A stretch of DNA of 64,000 nt from Gnetum montanum (taxonomy: Eukaryota > Streptophyta > Gnetopsida > Gnetales > Gnetaceae), in NCBI GenBank assembly GCA_015680685.1, contig MNCI01015680.1:62001-126000 (forward strand). The letters are read 5' to 3'. Every line of letters begins with the position of its first letter. The first letter of the stretch is position 1. Shown here piece by piece: positions 34,016 to 45,539 of the stretch. The position numbers were made by a program, and so were the translations under genes. The notes under the pieces are model-generated. The model saw nothing but the letters and a program-made list of their open reading frames with translations, made no database searches and had not been told where the DNA came from.

Positions 34016-35280
34016 CCCAATTACTTGAGGTTGGAAGATTAATCTTGCATTAGTTTGAGGAGGGGATTGTTGGGACTATACTTGCAGAGATGAGGGTAAT
34101 GCCATGACTGGAGGTATGATGGAGATGGATGTATCAGATTAAATGTTGGGCATGGAGAAGGTGGGAATGGAAGTGGGTACTTCCTATAGAGAAACTGGTG
34201 CTTGAGTGTTTGCGGATATGGTTTCTTCTAGGAAAGGTTGGAATGGTGGGTTTATATGGGCATGAGGACTAATGGTATGGTATGGTATGAATCCCCATGC
34301 TTAGATTGGACCGCAAAGTCGTCTTCCTCATGTCTGCTCTGAGGCTCTATCAGAGGTGGTTGTAAGGTTTGATTCCTTGCCATGAGAAGCTAAGATATGA
34401 GCCAATGATGGGGCTTGAAAAGGGGGATTATGTCAAATGTTGAGGGAGTGAACTCATGACCTCCCTTCTAAATGAGCTCATAGTTTCACTTTGCTTCTCT
34501 TTCTATGCAGTCTACAGGCAAGTTGGCTTGAATCTTTACACAAACGAAGTTATATTATTCTAGTGTGAGGATTCTGTAAGTAGGGTCCTTGCCCTGTAGC
34601 CTAAGTGACTGGCGAGTTGGACCTTGAGGGTTTATTGCTTCAACAGTAGTTATGGGTTCTATCATAGTCAAATGGGTTTGAGGTCCCAGCCTTAAAGTCA
34701 GAGATCTGCAGTGTCACTGTGTTGATCTGGGAGGATTCCATCGCAGCGTGAGTAAGCTAGCTTGACAAGCTGGGCATGAGTAAGCTAGCTCAACAAGCTG
34801 GGCATGAGTAAGCTAGCTTGACAAGCTAAGTGTGAGTAAGCTAACTTGACAAGCTGAGTGTGAGTAAGCTAGCTTGACAAGCTGGGTGAAAGTAAGCTAG
34901 CTTGATAAGCTAGGCACATACTAGGCAAGATGCAAGTTGCAAGTACTGAGAGGAGATCACTATAATCAGTCGATGGTGGTGGTGGGGACATTACTTAGAA
35001 GGCTACTTGTGAAGCATCTTGTTTAAGCAATGTGTATACGCTATTTGGGTTCTGATGATGCAGTTGCAGAGTTTCGAGTGCTAGGCATAACGTAATAGTT
35101 TTATAGGGTTATATGCTTGATTAATTTAGCATGAGATGCCTAGGGTAGGCTTGAATAAGCTTAGCTTGAGCAAGCTTAGCTTGAGTTTGGCACCTAGTCT
35201 GTGTAGTGTTTAAAAGGTAGCGTGATCAATGTTTTGATGGGACAGTAAACAAGTCAGCCCTCCTTCTAGGGCCAATTTAC
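34016..35280 (-). other. Element E 5' leader, no supported gene
   Basis: This lies between the 5' LTR and the recognisable gag. It contains the 28-bp tandem repeat (34751-34918) and short frames only. Right after the LTR end the minus strand reads GTAAATTGGCCCTAGAAGGAGGG. TTGGCCCTAGAAGG could be the primer-binding site, but I cannot assign a tRNA. Confidence 0.5.
34751..34918. repeat. 28-bp tandem repeat, six copies
   Basis: The unit AGTAAGCTAGCTTGACAAGC plus TGGGCATG begins at 34751, 34779, 34807, 34835, 34863 and 34891, an exact 28-base period with a few substitutions. Each unit contains AGCTAGCT and AGCTTGACAAGCT, both self-complementary at the core. Confidence 0.9.
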
Positions 35281-37122
35281 TCTGCTAACCGAAATTGTCG
35301 GTTTGAGGCTACAAGGGAGAAACAAACACCAAAAGATTTCTAGAGAGACACAGCAAGCTGGAAAAGGAAGAAATGAAGGCAGAGTGCCTTGGATGGTCTG
35401 CATGCAAATCAACCAAGGACTTCCCCAAGCGTAAGCTATGGCTTGCGCTGGGATTATTGTAACTGGTAACGTATGAAATGTAAACAAAGTGTATACAGGA
35501 GCGTAAAATAAATAAAAAAAGTAAATAATGTAATGGAAGGAAATAATGAACTGTATTGTATTGCTTAACAAGGATGTGCACTGGTCAAAGTGTAGTTGCG
35601 TGTGTGGATGGCAAGTCAAGTGCTAAGCCCTAGAGTGAGGTGTTTGTAGGTGCTTGGATCCTAGGAGTCACGTGCGCTCGTGCATCCAAAGTTGCTAGTT
35701 AATGCTCCCAAAGCGACCAACTTCCAAAATTGCCAACCCCATTTATGTAAATGGATGGGGTATTTATAAGATTTGGCTAGGCTCGAGTGTGAAACTCATG
35801 GATGAGATCTATGGCTGAGAGATGAGAGGAAAATGGATTGTGTGATAGGTGTTTGATGGATAGCTACGTGTGAACTGGACGTGTGTAGGAAGGATATTTT
35901 CTTGACCAGATACACTGTATCTTACATCATGTGTTGGCTTACACAAGCTAGCTTATGCCCATAGAAGCAGATACAATTGGGAGCATAAGAGCTTGACAAG
36001 CTCACAAATGGTGAAAATTTACAATAAAACTGATAGTGTACAACAAGAGAAATTAACTCCGGTTCGCTTGGAACTTCTTGATCCATGGATTGACTACTGC
36101 AGGGTGCTGATGTGAGTGGTTTTGTGGCTATTTGAGGCATTTTTTTTTGAGAGAATGTTCAGGTTTGTATTACTAAAAGATATGGTACACAAGTATACAA
36201 TTACAAAAGAGGGGGGACATCAGGGATGGCCCACTTTGAGGGGGGGGGACCCCGGAGGCATTTTTATTTTACAAAATCTTCCAGTGTGAGTTTATCTTAC
36301 CTTGGTGTGTCCTCAACGTGTGTTTGACATGCTTTTGATTGAGCATGATCAATACTCACGCTGGACTCATGGTACCAACGTGAGCTCAGCATGACCTAAG
36401 CATGACCTAGGCATAAGTAAAATGAAAATGATACATTTCACACCAATTTTTGATCTTTGAAGCTTGTTCTTTGAGCACAACATTTTCCTAATTGTGATTG
36501 ACCCTGGGACTAATCTGCATGTTGAAAATTGAGCCTGGGTATGCTTTGATTTAAACCACTTTTGGTAGCTCACGTTGGACTAACGCTGCCAACATGAGTT
36601 GAGCATGACCACAGCATAAGTGAAAAAAACTTTGTAATTTTTGACCTAAAGTCTAGAATTCTGGAGACTAGGACTTGAAGCAATCATCAATGGACCTTGA
36701 AGATGACTTGCACCTTCAAAGTCAGACCAATTTGACTCGGTTTTGAGGCTCTTGGAGTTGGTCACACTGGACTCACGCTACTAGCGTGAGCTAAATGTGA
36801 CCTCAGCATGACTTTAGCGTGAATAAGAGAAATTGTACAATCTAGCCCAAAATCTAGACTCCCGAATGCTAAAACTTAAAGTGGACAACAATGGCCCTAT
36901 GAAGATGACTTGCACCCTCAAATTCAAACCATTTTGACTCGATTTTGAGGCTCTTGGAGTTGCACACACTAAGGGCAAGCCTAGCTTGATAAGCCTAGTG
37001 TGAGTTTCAAGGCAAGCTCAGCGTGAGTTTCATGCCTTAGTCAAATTTTTTCCTCCCAAAAGCTCAAAAGGCTATGAGTTTTTCTCATTTCATAGTGTTA
37101 GGCCAAAATTATTGGTGTTTCA
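35281..37122 (-). repeat. 5' LTR of element E (1842 bp, including an insertion)
   Basis: The plus strand runs TCTGCTAACC...GGTGTTTCA. It matches 19210-20953; the extra length is mainly the 110-bp LINE-like insertion at 36145-36254. Followed by GCATT (37123-37127). Confidence 0.9.
36134..36265 (-). mobile_element. Short LINE-like (or SINE-like) insertion in the LTR of element E
   Basis: GAGGCATTTTT occurs at 36134-36144 and again at 36255-36265. The 110 bases between are absent from the other LTR (about 20090). On the minus strand the insert begins GGGGTCCCCCCC, has TGTACCATATCTTTTAGTAA near its end, and finishes in a poly(A) run. An 11-bp duplication plus a terminal poly(A) is the mark of target-primed retrotransposition. 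It looks like a 5'-truncated LINE 3' end. Confidence 0.7.
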
Positions 37123-37127
37123 GCATT

Positions 37128-38266
37128 GACAAGAGATGAAGCTATGGAACATCTTCATGCTAAACTAAAAGGGGTTGAGGGTGTAGTCTAACTATCAGTA
37201 TTCTACTGATCCTTAGCAAAGGTGACACAACACAAGATTTAGAAGGGCTTGAATTAGATCTGCCAAAAGAATGTATAGCTAACTGTGAAAAACCATCACC
37301 TATGGGATCTTGATAAACAAGCAACAATTAACTAATTTCATCCATCAACAGTAGGAGTAATTGGCCAAAGTAAACACAGAATTGAGGAGATTAGTAGTAG
37401 AAAATAGAAATCTCTCAATGAAGGAGGTCTGCACCCTTCGCCAGAAAACTACAATCGAGATAGTCGCCTAGAAATCGAAGGCTCTTAAATTTGAGAGAGT
37501 CAAAGATCATTATAGAGAATAGGTTGATCTACAAAAATAAGTAAATGAAAAACACATCTAGTTAATGAAGAAGAAAGTGAATGAAACCCTCCAACAACTC
37601 CAACAAAGAAAGTAATTGTGGCAACCCATCGTTGATAGGATAGACGCCTACAAAAAAGTGGAAATCTACATGAAGGAGTTGCAAATTGAGGAGATGACGG
37701 AGTACATGGAGCTCAGCAATCTCTGTTATTCAAATCTGGACATGTTGACTACCAAATGGCTATGATCAAATCTTGAGAAATAGGTGGCCAGATCATACTT
37801 GTTGTACAAGGCCAAGTTCAAGCATAAAAAAGACACCAAGCAAAAGCTTGCAATGGTGAATGCTAAACTTGAAGTTCTCAAGGCATGATTCACTGATCAA
37901 CAATCAACTATTGAGAATCTAACCAAGAGGATGAACAACTAGCAGAAGCTACAGAATGTAGTCATGGTGTTCAACATCGAATGAAAACAGTTTGCTACCT
38001 AATTTATCAACATGAAGGAGATGTTCCCAATAATGCCTTGTCCACGGGATGTCCCCATTCCAACCCACATTGGTGACACCATGTGGACTATGAATGATCC
38101 CCAAAGTAAAGAGGAGAAGATGAATGCATTACTAGATGCCTTTCATCTTCCATTGGATGTTGTAACCATAGCAAGACAACCAAAGTCACCTCAACTACCA
38201 CATGTGCCTAAAGCCAATGAAGGTCCTTCAAAACCTCAAGAGCCACTGCCACCAAGGACTATCTAA
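37128..38266 (+). pseudogene. Element B 3' ORF, second part
   Basis: It resumes after the E insertion with ACAAGAGATGAAGCTATGG, parallel to 4052 onward in element A. It codes for a Lys/Glu/Gln-rich coiled coil. The last open stretch, 38012-38266 (84 codons, MKEMFPIMPCPRD…), ends in a Pro-rich tail KPQEPLPPRTI, close to the end of A's ORF. Confidence 0.65.
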
Positions 38267-38487
38267 TCTTCTCCATTGCCTTCATGCAATCAGAGGATGT
38301 GCTATCCAATTTTTGTGTAGTTATTTCAGGGTGTTCAATTTTGTGTTATGAACACCGTAATTTTTGTAATATGTTGGTTTGCACACTTGGGCACTAAGTT
38401 TTGTCAAGTTAGGCTTTTTTGTCAACAGTCAGTCAATAATCCCATAACTTTCCAATTTTGTAAGGAAACTCGAGGACGAGTCTTATT

Positions 38488-38501
38488 TAGTCATAGAGGT
38501 A
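38488..38501 (+). promoter_or_regulatory. 3' polypurine tract of element B
   Basis: TAGTCATAGAGGTA precedes the LTR start TGATGAGC. It is a slightly decayed form of CAGTCATGGGGGTA. Confidence 0.65.
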
Positions 38502-39455
38502 TGATGAGCATCAAAGTATTGCATCGACGAGCCTCCATTGACATGGCCTAATCAACAGGCCCTCATCGATGGGGCCCTATTTACATGGTGTGGGCTCATC
38601 ATTGTAGCATTTGCTATGTCTACGAGGCCCCATCAATGCAGTTTTGTAGCAAAAATTATAAATATGAGCTTACAGCCATGTTTATGGGCATTAAAAGGTG
38701 CAATAGTAGTAGAGATTTTGCAATTTGTTTATTTGAAAGTTAGAATATACTCTCTAAGTGCCCGTAGTAGGAGTCAGAAAGTGTACGGATCTTTATTTGA
38801 TCACTGTTGTACCTAAACCACACCAATGTGTATGGCAATAAAGACGAGCTTCTTGATAAACCTTGCAGCACTTAGAATAATTAATGATTTATATATGCAT
38901 TTATTTTTCTCATTAATTATGTCATTAATTAATCTAAACTAAGCTAAATTAGACTTTAAGCAATTAGTCAAGTAATTAGGCTAAATAGATTAAACACATA
39001 TGTACGACCACTTCGAGCATAAACACATATTTTCATGGTAATCCTAGCAACATTATTGCTTAGTGCACCCAATAGCGTAATGCTTGGTAACCTAGCAGTG
39101 GATATGTGGGTTTAGGATGTGTACAGAAAGTGGGATTGGATGCTTATGTTATGACTAGTTAGAGATTAATGAGTTAGTTAAATTAAATTAGTTATTAAAT
39201 TACTTCATTTCTCTCTTTAAGCACCAAAACCATAAAACACAAAAAAATAAAAATCATATGCGTTGATTACACTTAACCATACCATGTGCATCACAAGTGT
39301 AATTGGGAAGATAATGAATGACCATTAGGGTAAGGTTCATTTCCTAGGAGACTAGTGCATCAGAAACTACAAAGTCTGCAAAATTCAACTGGATCATGTG
39401 TGAATACTTCGTGATTCATATGGTTGTGCATAGGGATACCTTCAACTATTCATTA
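38502..39455 (+). repeat. 3' LTR of element B (954 bp)
   Basis: It begins TGATGAGCATC and ends CTATTCATTA, a decayed form of CTACTCATCA. U3 has GAGCCTCCATTGACATGGCC, GGCCCTCATCGATGGGGCCC and GAGGCCCCATCAATGC words. A TATAAATA box lies at 38657-38664 and AATAAAGACGAGCTTC at about 38838. It matches the 3' LTR of element A (5422-6374). Confidence 0.85.
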
Positions 39456-39559
39456 GTAGTTAACTTTCAATGTTTTCTTGTCTTCAAGTGATAAATCTCA
39501 TTTCCTTTCATAATTTTGGCCCAAGTAAACATGCTTGCCTATTAAGATTCTCTACTTTA

Positions 39560-41100
39560 ACCTCTAATCTTGAGCCATCCTATAAGTTATACATGTAGGA
39601 ATTTACATCTCTCTTTTCATAATTTAAAATCAAGTTTAACTTCTCTTATATCCTCTTTAGACCTCACAAAGGATGAGCTTATACCTCAATTAAACTTCTC
39701 TTTCCTTGATAAAGAACCTCATTTGACGAATGATCATCTAATTAATGTACCAGTACTAAGCCATAAGGGTAAACAGAAGACTCTTTAGCTTAGTGCCTTT
39801 CTTTTCCAATATGTCAGGAAAGCCATCTTAGAGACTCTGCAAATGCATTCAATTTTTTTTCACTTGGGGATACAATAATATGATCATTCTAGACCTAAAG
39901 CTAGTTTAACATAACATTATTCTAGAATAAGGTTCTAAACCTATTAAGCAAAATATTAGAAAAATTCATCCTACTATAGCTCTTACTATAAAAGAAGATA
40001 TTACCAAACTCTACAATGCTGGATTCATTTGTCTTGTCTACTATTCCAATTAGGTTTTTAACATGGTTGTAGTTCCCAAAAAAAATGGTGACATCCATAT
40101 ATGCATTAACTTTTAAAACCTTAACAATGTCACTCTTAAGGATGATTTTCCTTTATCAAATATCAATCAGCTCACAAACTCCATAGCTCATCATGCTCTA
40201 TTATCTGTCATGGATGGGTTTTCTAGTTACAAACAAATCAAAATAAATCTAGAGCATGAGTAATATACCACTCTCATGACTTCTTGGGGAACATTTTAAT
40301 ACACTAAAATTCCATTTATGCTTAAGAATGCTAAAGATACCTATAAATGAGCTATGACCTTTATCTTCAATGAAATGATGTTTAAAATAGTTAACTATTA
40401 CTTTGACAATTTGACCATCAAATCTACCCTAGCGATTGATCATGCTTTTGACATAGACCAAGTGTTAGCTTGATGTGACAAGTTTAATATACATCTTAAT
40501 CCCAAGAAATGTATTTTGGGGGATCTCATAGGCAAGATGTTAGATTATCTTATATCTTAAGATGGTATAGTTATTAACCTTGATAAGGTCAAGACTATTC
40601 TATATCTTGCACCACCTAGAAACATTTGAGATATGTATATATTGCAAGGTCATCTTCAATTGATTCACTACTTCATCTGTAATCTCATCAATTTTCTACA
40701 TTCTTTGACTCATTTTCTTTGTAAATCCACTTTTTTTTATCTAGGATGAGAAGTGTCAAAAGATCTTTGATTCTACAAAGAAGTCATAACTAGCTTTCCT
40801 GTCCTACATTTTCCATAATTTGATCAATCTTTCTATATTTATCTTTCAAAATATAACCATTCTATATTCTTCATGCTTTCCTAAAGGTGAGAATATGGAG
40901 TTGATAATTAGAAATACAATGATCTTCTCCAACTTCAATGTAGTTTCCATTCTGAGATCCAAAATTTATCTAACCATCTATGAAATTTATCCCTAGGAGG
41001 TGAAACAAGTGAACATGTCCCTCAATCCTATAAACCCTTTGATTGCCATTGAAACTTTTGATGTTTCTGTTTCTCTACCCTACAATGCATTGTAATGGAC
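39560..41100 (+). pseudogene. Element F: old Tat-like pol relic (reverse transcriptase into RNase H)
   Basis: The plus-strand reading goes through HPTIALTIKEDITKLYNAGF, MVVVPKKNGDIHICINF and DDFPLSNINQLTNSI, then HALLSVMDGFSSYKQIKI (usually HALLSFMDGFSGYNQIK), which marks the Tat lineage. Further on are NIHLNPKKCILGD and HLQLIHYFICNL (usually 'RLAYIRRFISNL'). The catalytic box is decayed: YFDNLTIKS stands where YVDDLIVKS is usual. It is more eroded than the other elements. B's 3' LTR abuts its left side, so B probably inserted into it; no duplication could be checked. Confidence 0.65.
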
Positions 41101-42089
41101 ATTATTTAATAAAACATGTTTAGTATGTTTTTAGTTCTGAGGTTGATTTAAATCTTTTCTATATATCTATGATTATTTATGCATGGAAAAAGATGTTCAC
41201 ATTTTTTTGGTCAAACATGCTAGAAAAGAAAATTCTTATTTATTCCCAATTATGATTTCCAATTATGAATGAAACCCTTAGGGGTCAACATACTCGAATT
41301 AGTTGATCCTCATAATTGTGATCACTATTGTAGTTAAGAAATTTTCTCCTAGTGATCTGATCATCTCTTGTTAATTTAGTGGAATTTTACCTTTTCAACA
41401 TTAAAATTTTTCCCTATTGTTTCTGCATATGCATCTGTGTTGTAACTTGTAACTTTTGGGAGGACTTCTAACTAAAGGTTAGTTAGAGAACTTTGTGCTT
41501 CCTCGTTTAAACTTTTGTTGGCTCAAGTTCTAGTAGAGGTCTACCTTTAGATATTTTGTAATACCCTTCCAATGACTTGCCAGTCTTGACCTTATACTCC
41601 AATAATGACTACCTTCAGGTATTCTACAATACCTATTTGGTGTCTTAAAGGAATATTTTTGATTTTTCAGTAAGAGACATCAAAAGTTCATTATATTTGC
41701 TTCATAATGATTAATAATCATTAATAATCATTGGAGTGATAGATGTAGGTGCTATTTGCTTCATAATGATTAGTGTCTTCATAGGTAAGGTTATTAAGAT
41801 TCTTGAACATAAGTTTGTAGGAATTTATTGATACATAATTACTTGATACAACATTATTGAATTTTGTATTGTTATTTTGTTGGCATAGTTTAATTTATGA
41901 GTGATTAACTAAGTAAGTGGTCCCCTCTAGGCCCTAAATTTCCAATGATCCATTATTATTTATTCTAATTCTTTTATAGGGTCTTATCCATTTCTAGATG
42001 AACTTTTTCTTGTAATGCCAGTTCTCTGGGTCTCAAAAAAGAACCTTGTCTCCTATTAAGAGGCTAACTTTTCTAATTTTTTTTTCATG
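41101..42089. other. No supported gene; junction of elements F and G
   Basis: AT-rich sequence with short repeats (ATTAATAATCATTAATAATCATTGG at about 41710). It must hold the 3' end of element G (minus strand) and the right edge of F, but I could not find a matching LTR copy or polypurine tract. Confidence 0.4.
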
Positions 42090-42960
42090 ATTGATTTTCA
42101 ATTTTTCTTGTTTGAGTTCCTACATTAGTAAGGCATGTTTCCTTAGTTCATATAGTTTATTCATGTTTTCTAACCATTATTTAAGCCCTTCATCTAAGTT
42201 AATCTTCAATTATTCTATTATTTTGAGTGTTTTAATTTTAAACTTAATTGACAATATGGGAGAATTCTCATAAAATAATTCATATGGGATGTGCTCCATG
42301 GTGTGTTTCTAGGTGATCCTATGAGCCCATATGGCTTCTGCTAGTTTTTCAACGTTGTCATTTTTCTTGGTGTTCACTAATTTTGTAAGGATCCTATTGA
42401 TCTCTCTATTAGATACTTATGTTCGTCCATTGGTTTCTAGGGGATAGCCTATTACCATTCTGTGCTTAATGCCAAATTTTTTGAGTAATGACTAAAATTC
42501 TTTTCCTATAAAATAAGTCCCTTGATCTGAAATTAAGACCTTAGGAACCCCATACTTGTGAATGATGCTTTTCAGTAGGAATTTTGCAACTATTTTAGTA
42601 GAAAAATTAGTGATTTCTTTATCCTCTACCCACTTGGTCAAATAATCAGCTAACACTATGATATACTCCTTATCTAAACTTTTAGGACTGATTGGTCTAA
42701 TGAAATTGATACTCCAAAGTTCAAACGAATTTATGATTTATATCCAATGACTAGGCATTTCATAGTAGCTAGCTAGTCCTTCTTCTCTTTGGTAGAAGTC
42801 ACATTGTTTAACATAGGTGTAATAATACTTAAACAAACTTAGCCAAAAATAGTCCATGTGTAAAACTTTTATTTTTGTTCTTCTTCCTCCATAGTGGCCT
42901 CCCCCATATTTTTCATGTATTACTATGATTATGTCTAGTTATTGAGATTTAGAAATGCAT
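42090..42960 (-). pseudogene. Element G integrase relic
   Basis: Minus strand: GGGHYGG opens the zinc-binding part. The core reads EYIIVLADYLTKWVED, then KYGVPKVLISDQGTYF with the second aspartate kept, then TNGRT followed by a stop and SNREINRIL. The usual form is TNGQVEVSNREI, so the catalytic Glu is lost by the stop. The first aspartate position appears as Asn. Confidence 0.8.
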
Positions 42961-42969
42961 CTCCTAAGT

Positions 42970-43500
42970 ATGTTGTTCTAAAGAAGTAACACTTTTTTCT
43001 GTAGGCTAGATCCTTGGGGATTATTCTTTTTATCTAAGATTTTTTGAATTTGATGATACCATGGTTGAACTATGACTTGGAAAAGATGCTCATCTAGGAA
43101 CTCTTCCTTGACGATAAGTGCATATGATCTTTCACTAAACTCTAGCCTAGATAAATGTTCTACTACCATATTATCAATCTCCTTTTTATCTACTATTTTA
43201 TTGTCATAATTTTGTAATATTAGTATCAACATAATAATCTTTAAATTTACGTCCCTTTTTTTCATCAAGAATCTTAAGGCACTATGATCGAATGTAAGTT
43301 TCATATCCTAAAACATAATAGGTAAATTTGTCTAATACTAAGGCTACAACTAGTAGTTCTTTCTCTATTATGGTGTAGTTACTTTGATTATTATTAAATA
43401 ATTTGCTAATATCAGCAATTGCATATAGCCTACCATTTTCATCTTTCTTCCCTTATAAAACACCCAAAGAGATATTGGAGACATCCATTGTAATATGAAA
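42970..43500 (-). pseudogene. Element G RNase H relic
   Basis: Minus strand: SNYTIIEKELLVVALVLDKF, then FDHSALRFLMKK, ILILQNYDNKIVDKK and VVEHLSRLE, the typical sequence of blocks. The open stretch 43304-42978 (108 codons) continues into DEHLFQV, a segment characteristic of Athila between RNase H and integrase. Confidence 0.8.
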
Positions 43501-43599
43501 CAAGGTCTACTAGTTAGGCCTCTGCAAGATCTATGCTTCCAACAAGGAGTTTTTCAATGCATAAAAAGCTTGGTCACAGTCCCTAGTTCATTCGAAGTT

Positions 43600-44500
43600 A
43601 ACATCTTTTTGTAATAGTTAGATTAGTTGTGATGCTATCCTATTAAAGTTAGTAATAAACCTCCTATAGTATCCTACATTTCCTAGGAAAGATCTTAGTT
43701 CGTTGATTTTACTTGGCCTAGAAATTTTTTCTGTTACTTTAACCTTATTTGGGTCTATTTGGATTCCTTTCCTTGAAATCTTATGGCCAAGGACAATTCC
43801 TTCCTAAATCATCAAAAATCTTTTACACTAGCCAAGTTTTAGACTATGCTCCTTACATGTTAATAAGACTTTCTCCAAATTCTTGAGCATGTTATCAAAA
43901 CTATCTCTGAAAGTAGAAAATTCATTCTTAAAAACTTTTATCATCCATCCAATCATATCATGAAAAATGCTATACACTAGCCTCTGAAAGGTTGTCGATG
44001 CATTGCACAGTCGAAGAGGCATGACCTTATAGGCAAAAGTTCCTTAATGACAAGTAAAAGTTGTCATATTTTGGTCCTTTATGACTACAAAAATTTGATT
44101 ATATCCACTATAATAATCTAAAAAGCAATAATATTCATGTCCCACAATTCTATCTAGGATTTGATTTGTAAAAGACAAGGGAAAGTGAACCTTAAATATG
44201 GTAGAATTTAGATTTCTATAATCAAAGCACAATCTTCATTTATTCTCTTTCTTAGCCACACTTGTTAGAGGACTAACCCAAGAGGAGTCAAAAATAGGAT
44301 AAATAAACCGTGCTACCAACATTTTTTCTATCTCCTTTTTAATAACCTCCTGAATCATAGGATTGACTCTCCTTTGTCTTTGCTTTGCTAGTTTAACAAT
44401 GGAATTTGTATAAATCTTGTGACGGCAAATTTCAGCAGGGATATCCTTAATGTCTTCATGAGTTGCAAATGCATCTTGGTGCAGTTTTAGTACTCTCAAA
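43600..44500 (-). pseudogene. Element G reverse transcriptase, catalytic box mutated
   Basis: The reading passes RFIYPIFDSSWVSPL, MCFDYRNLNS and YYCFLDYYSGYNQI (fingers). Then follow MPLRLCNASTTFQRLV and the palm box, which reads VFKNEFSTF where VFMDDFSVF is expected, so both catalytic aspartates have been replaced (Asn, Glu). The thumb LRSFLGNVGYYRRFITNF is well kept. Confidence 0.85.
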
Positions 44501-44937
44501 AGCTTTCTTTTGTGGGCATGTGTTAATTTAGAACTAATGAGAACTAGTTTATTATCACCTAACATGACATATTTGAAGTGGGAAGGTAACTCATGGAGTT
44601 CTACTTTTTCCTTTGAGATGCCTAATGCTTGCACCTCCAAGGACTCCTCTTGTTCCTTCATCCCTATCATAGCCATGTTTGGGGAGGAAGTTTCTAGGTT
44701 TTGGAAGATTTTTACATGGTGTTTAAGATCTTCCATATTAATTTCCATAACTCCTGACCTAGCATTTATGATAGAGTTCGTAGTAGCCATCCATGGTCTA
44801 CCAAGTATGATCCCATGGGTGAAATCATTCAACCTAGTTTTTATGACCATCAGGTTTGTCAAGTATTTGAATCCTTGTATGGTTATCAATATGTTTTTTA
44901 TGATTCCTTTTGATTGCACAAAAAATTTATTGGCCAT
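44236..44937 (-). pseudogene. Element G protease end and RT lead-in (233-codon open stretch)
   Basis: This is the longest open frame in the window. It starts MANKFFVQSKGIIKN and contains GIILGRPWMATTNSI, the C-terminal box of the aspartic protease. A linker follows, then RRVNPMIQEVIKKEIEKML and the start of RT. The first part of protease (45100-44950) lies upstream with stops. Length and lack of stops come from chance preservation; flanking parts are broken. Confidence 0.8.
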
Positions 44938-45539
44938 AATAAGCTTATTATGATAAGGTTATAATGGTGACCTACTTGGTTTTTCATATCCATTTATTGT
45001 GATAATACTTATACTAGCTCCAAGGTCAATCAACCCTTTATACTTTTTATCATCAATGGTCAATTCTATAATCAATGTTCTTGGGTCATAATACTTTTGG
45101 AGATACTCTCCATTTATGAATTTAGTTATCATCCATAATACTTTATCTAGTTGGGTTAACTTGATTCTAACTAATTTTACTCTAGGATTTGAAGGTTCCT
45201 CCTCAGGTTACTTAAGGTTTGAGCTAAAAGGTGGTTCATATTGGAAGTAGGAGATACCGTATACTGTATCCAATAAACTATATTCTATCACTACTAAGTT
45301 CAATAGTTTGTTGTTTGGTTTAGGCTAATTTTGAGATGGTAATATTCTATGGTTTTTTGTTATACAACTTGGACACTTGCATTCTATATGCTCTCATTTT
45401 TCTAGGGTTTCTTCAACTCTATTTTCTTCTTTCCAATTCATGTAAAATTCTCTTTTGGATTCCTGGAGAATTTTCACATAATTTTTTTAATGGTTGGTAG
45501 TTTTCCTTTTTCTTCCAACTCTTAGTTTGGGCTTGGTAT

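Larger units (their letters stand above)
19210..37122 (-). mobile_element. Element E: large Tat-like LTR retrotransposon with an antisense gene (17.9 kb)
   Basis: On the minus strand the order is: 5' LTR (37122-35281), leader with 28-bp repeats, gag (about 34015-31880), protease (about 31700-31080), a 6.2-kb interval holding a plus-strand spliced-looking gene, reverse transcriptase (24723-23700), a shrunken RNase H/integrase (23330-22795), repeats, polypurine tract and 3' LTR (20953-19210). GCATT duplications flank it. The gag zinc knuckle type (C/Y-EYHxxxGHxTxxC) and the RT are Tat/Retand-like. Ogre elements of this branch are known to carry an intron between protease and RT, which is where E's extra interval lies. 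Confidence 0.85.
6375..39455 (+). mobile_element. Element B: host LTR retrotransposon of the nested stack
   Basis: B is visible in three pieces: 6375-9790 (RT, RNase H, integrase, start of spacer), 16170-19209 (rest of spacer, first part of the 3' ORF) and 37123-39455 (end of the 3' ORF, polypurine tract, 3' LTR). The joins are exact: the 9790/16170 join is flanked by CCATC duplications and the 19209/37123 join by GCATT. The content across each join follows the order seen in element A. The 5' LTR, gag and protease lie left of the window, beyond element A. B is the oldest shell of the stack after F. Confidence 0.85.

Noticed and set aside
34751-34918. 28-bp repeats considered as a CRISPR array
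   Set aside because: Repeats are directly tandem without spacers, and the DNA is plant nuclear.
44510-44953. 147-codon plus-strand frame
   Set aside because: It is a shadow of the 233-codon minus-strand protease/RT frame of element G.
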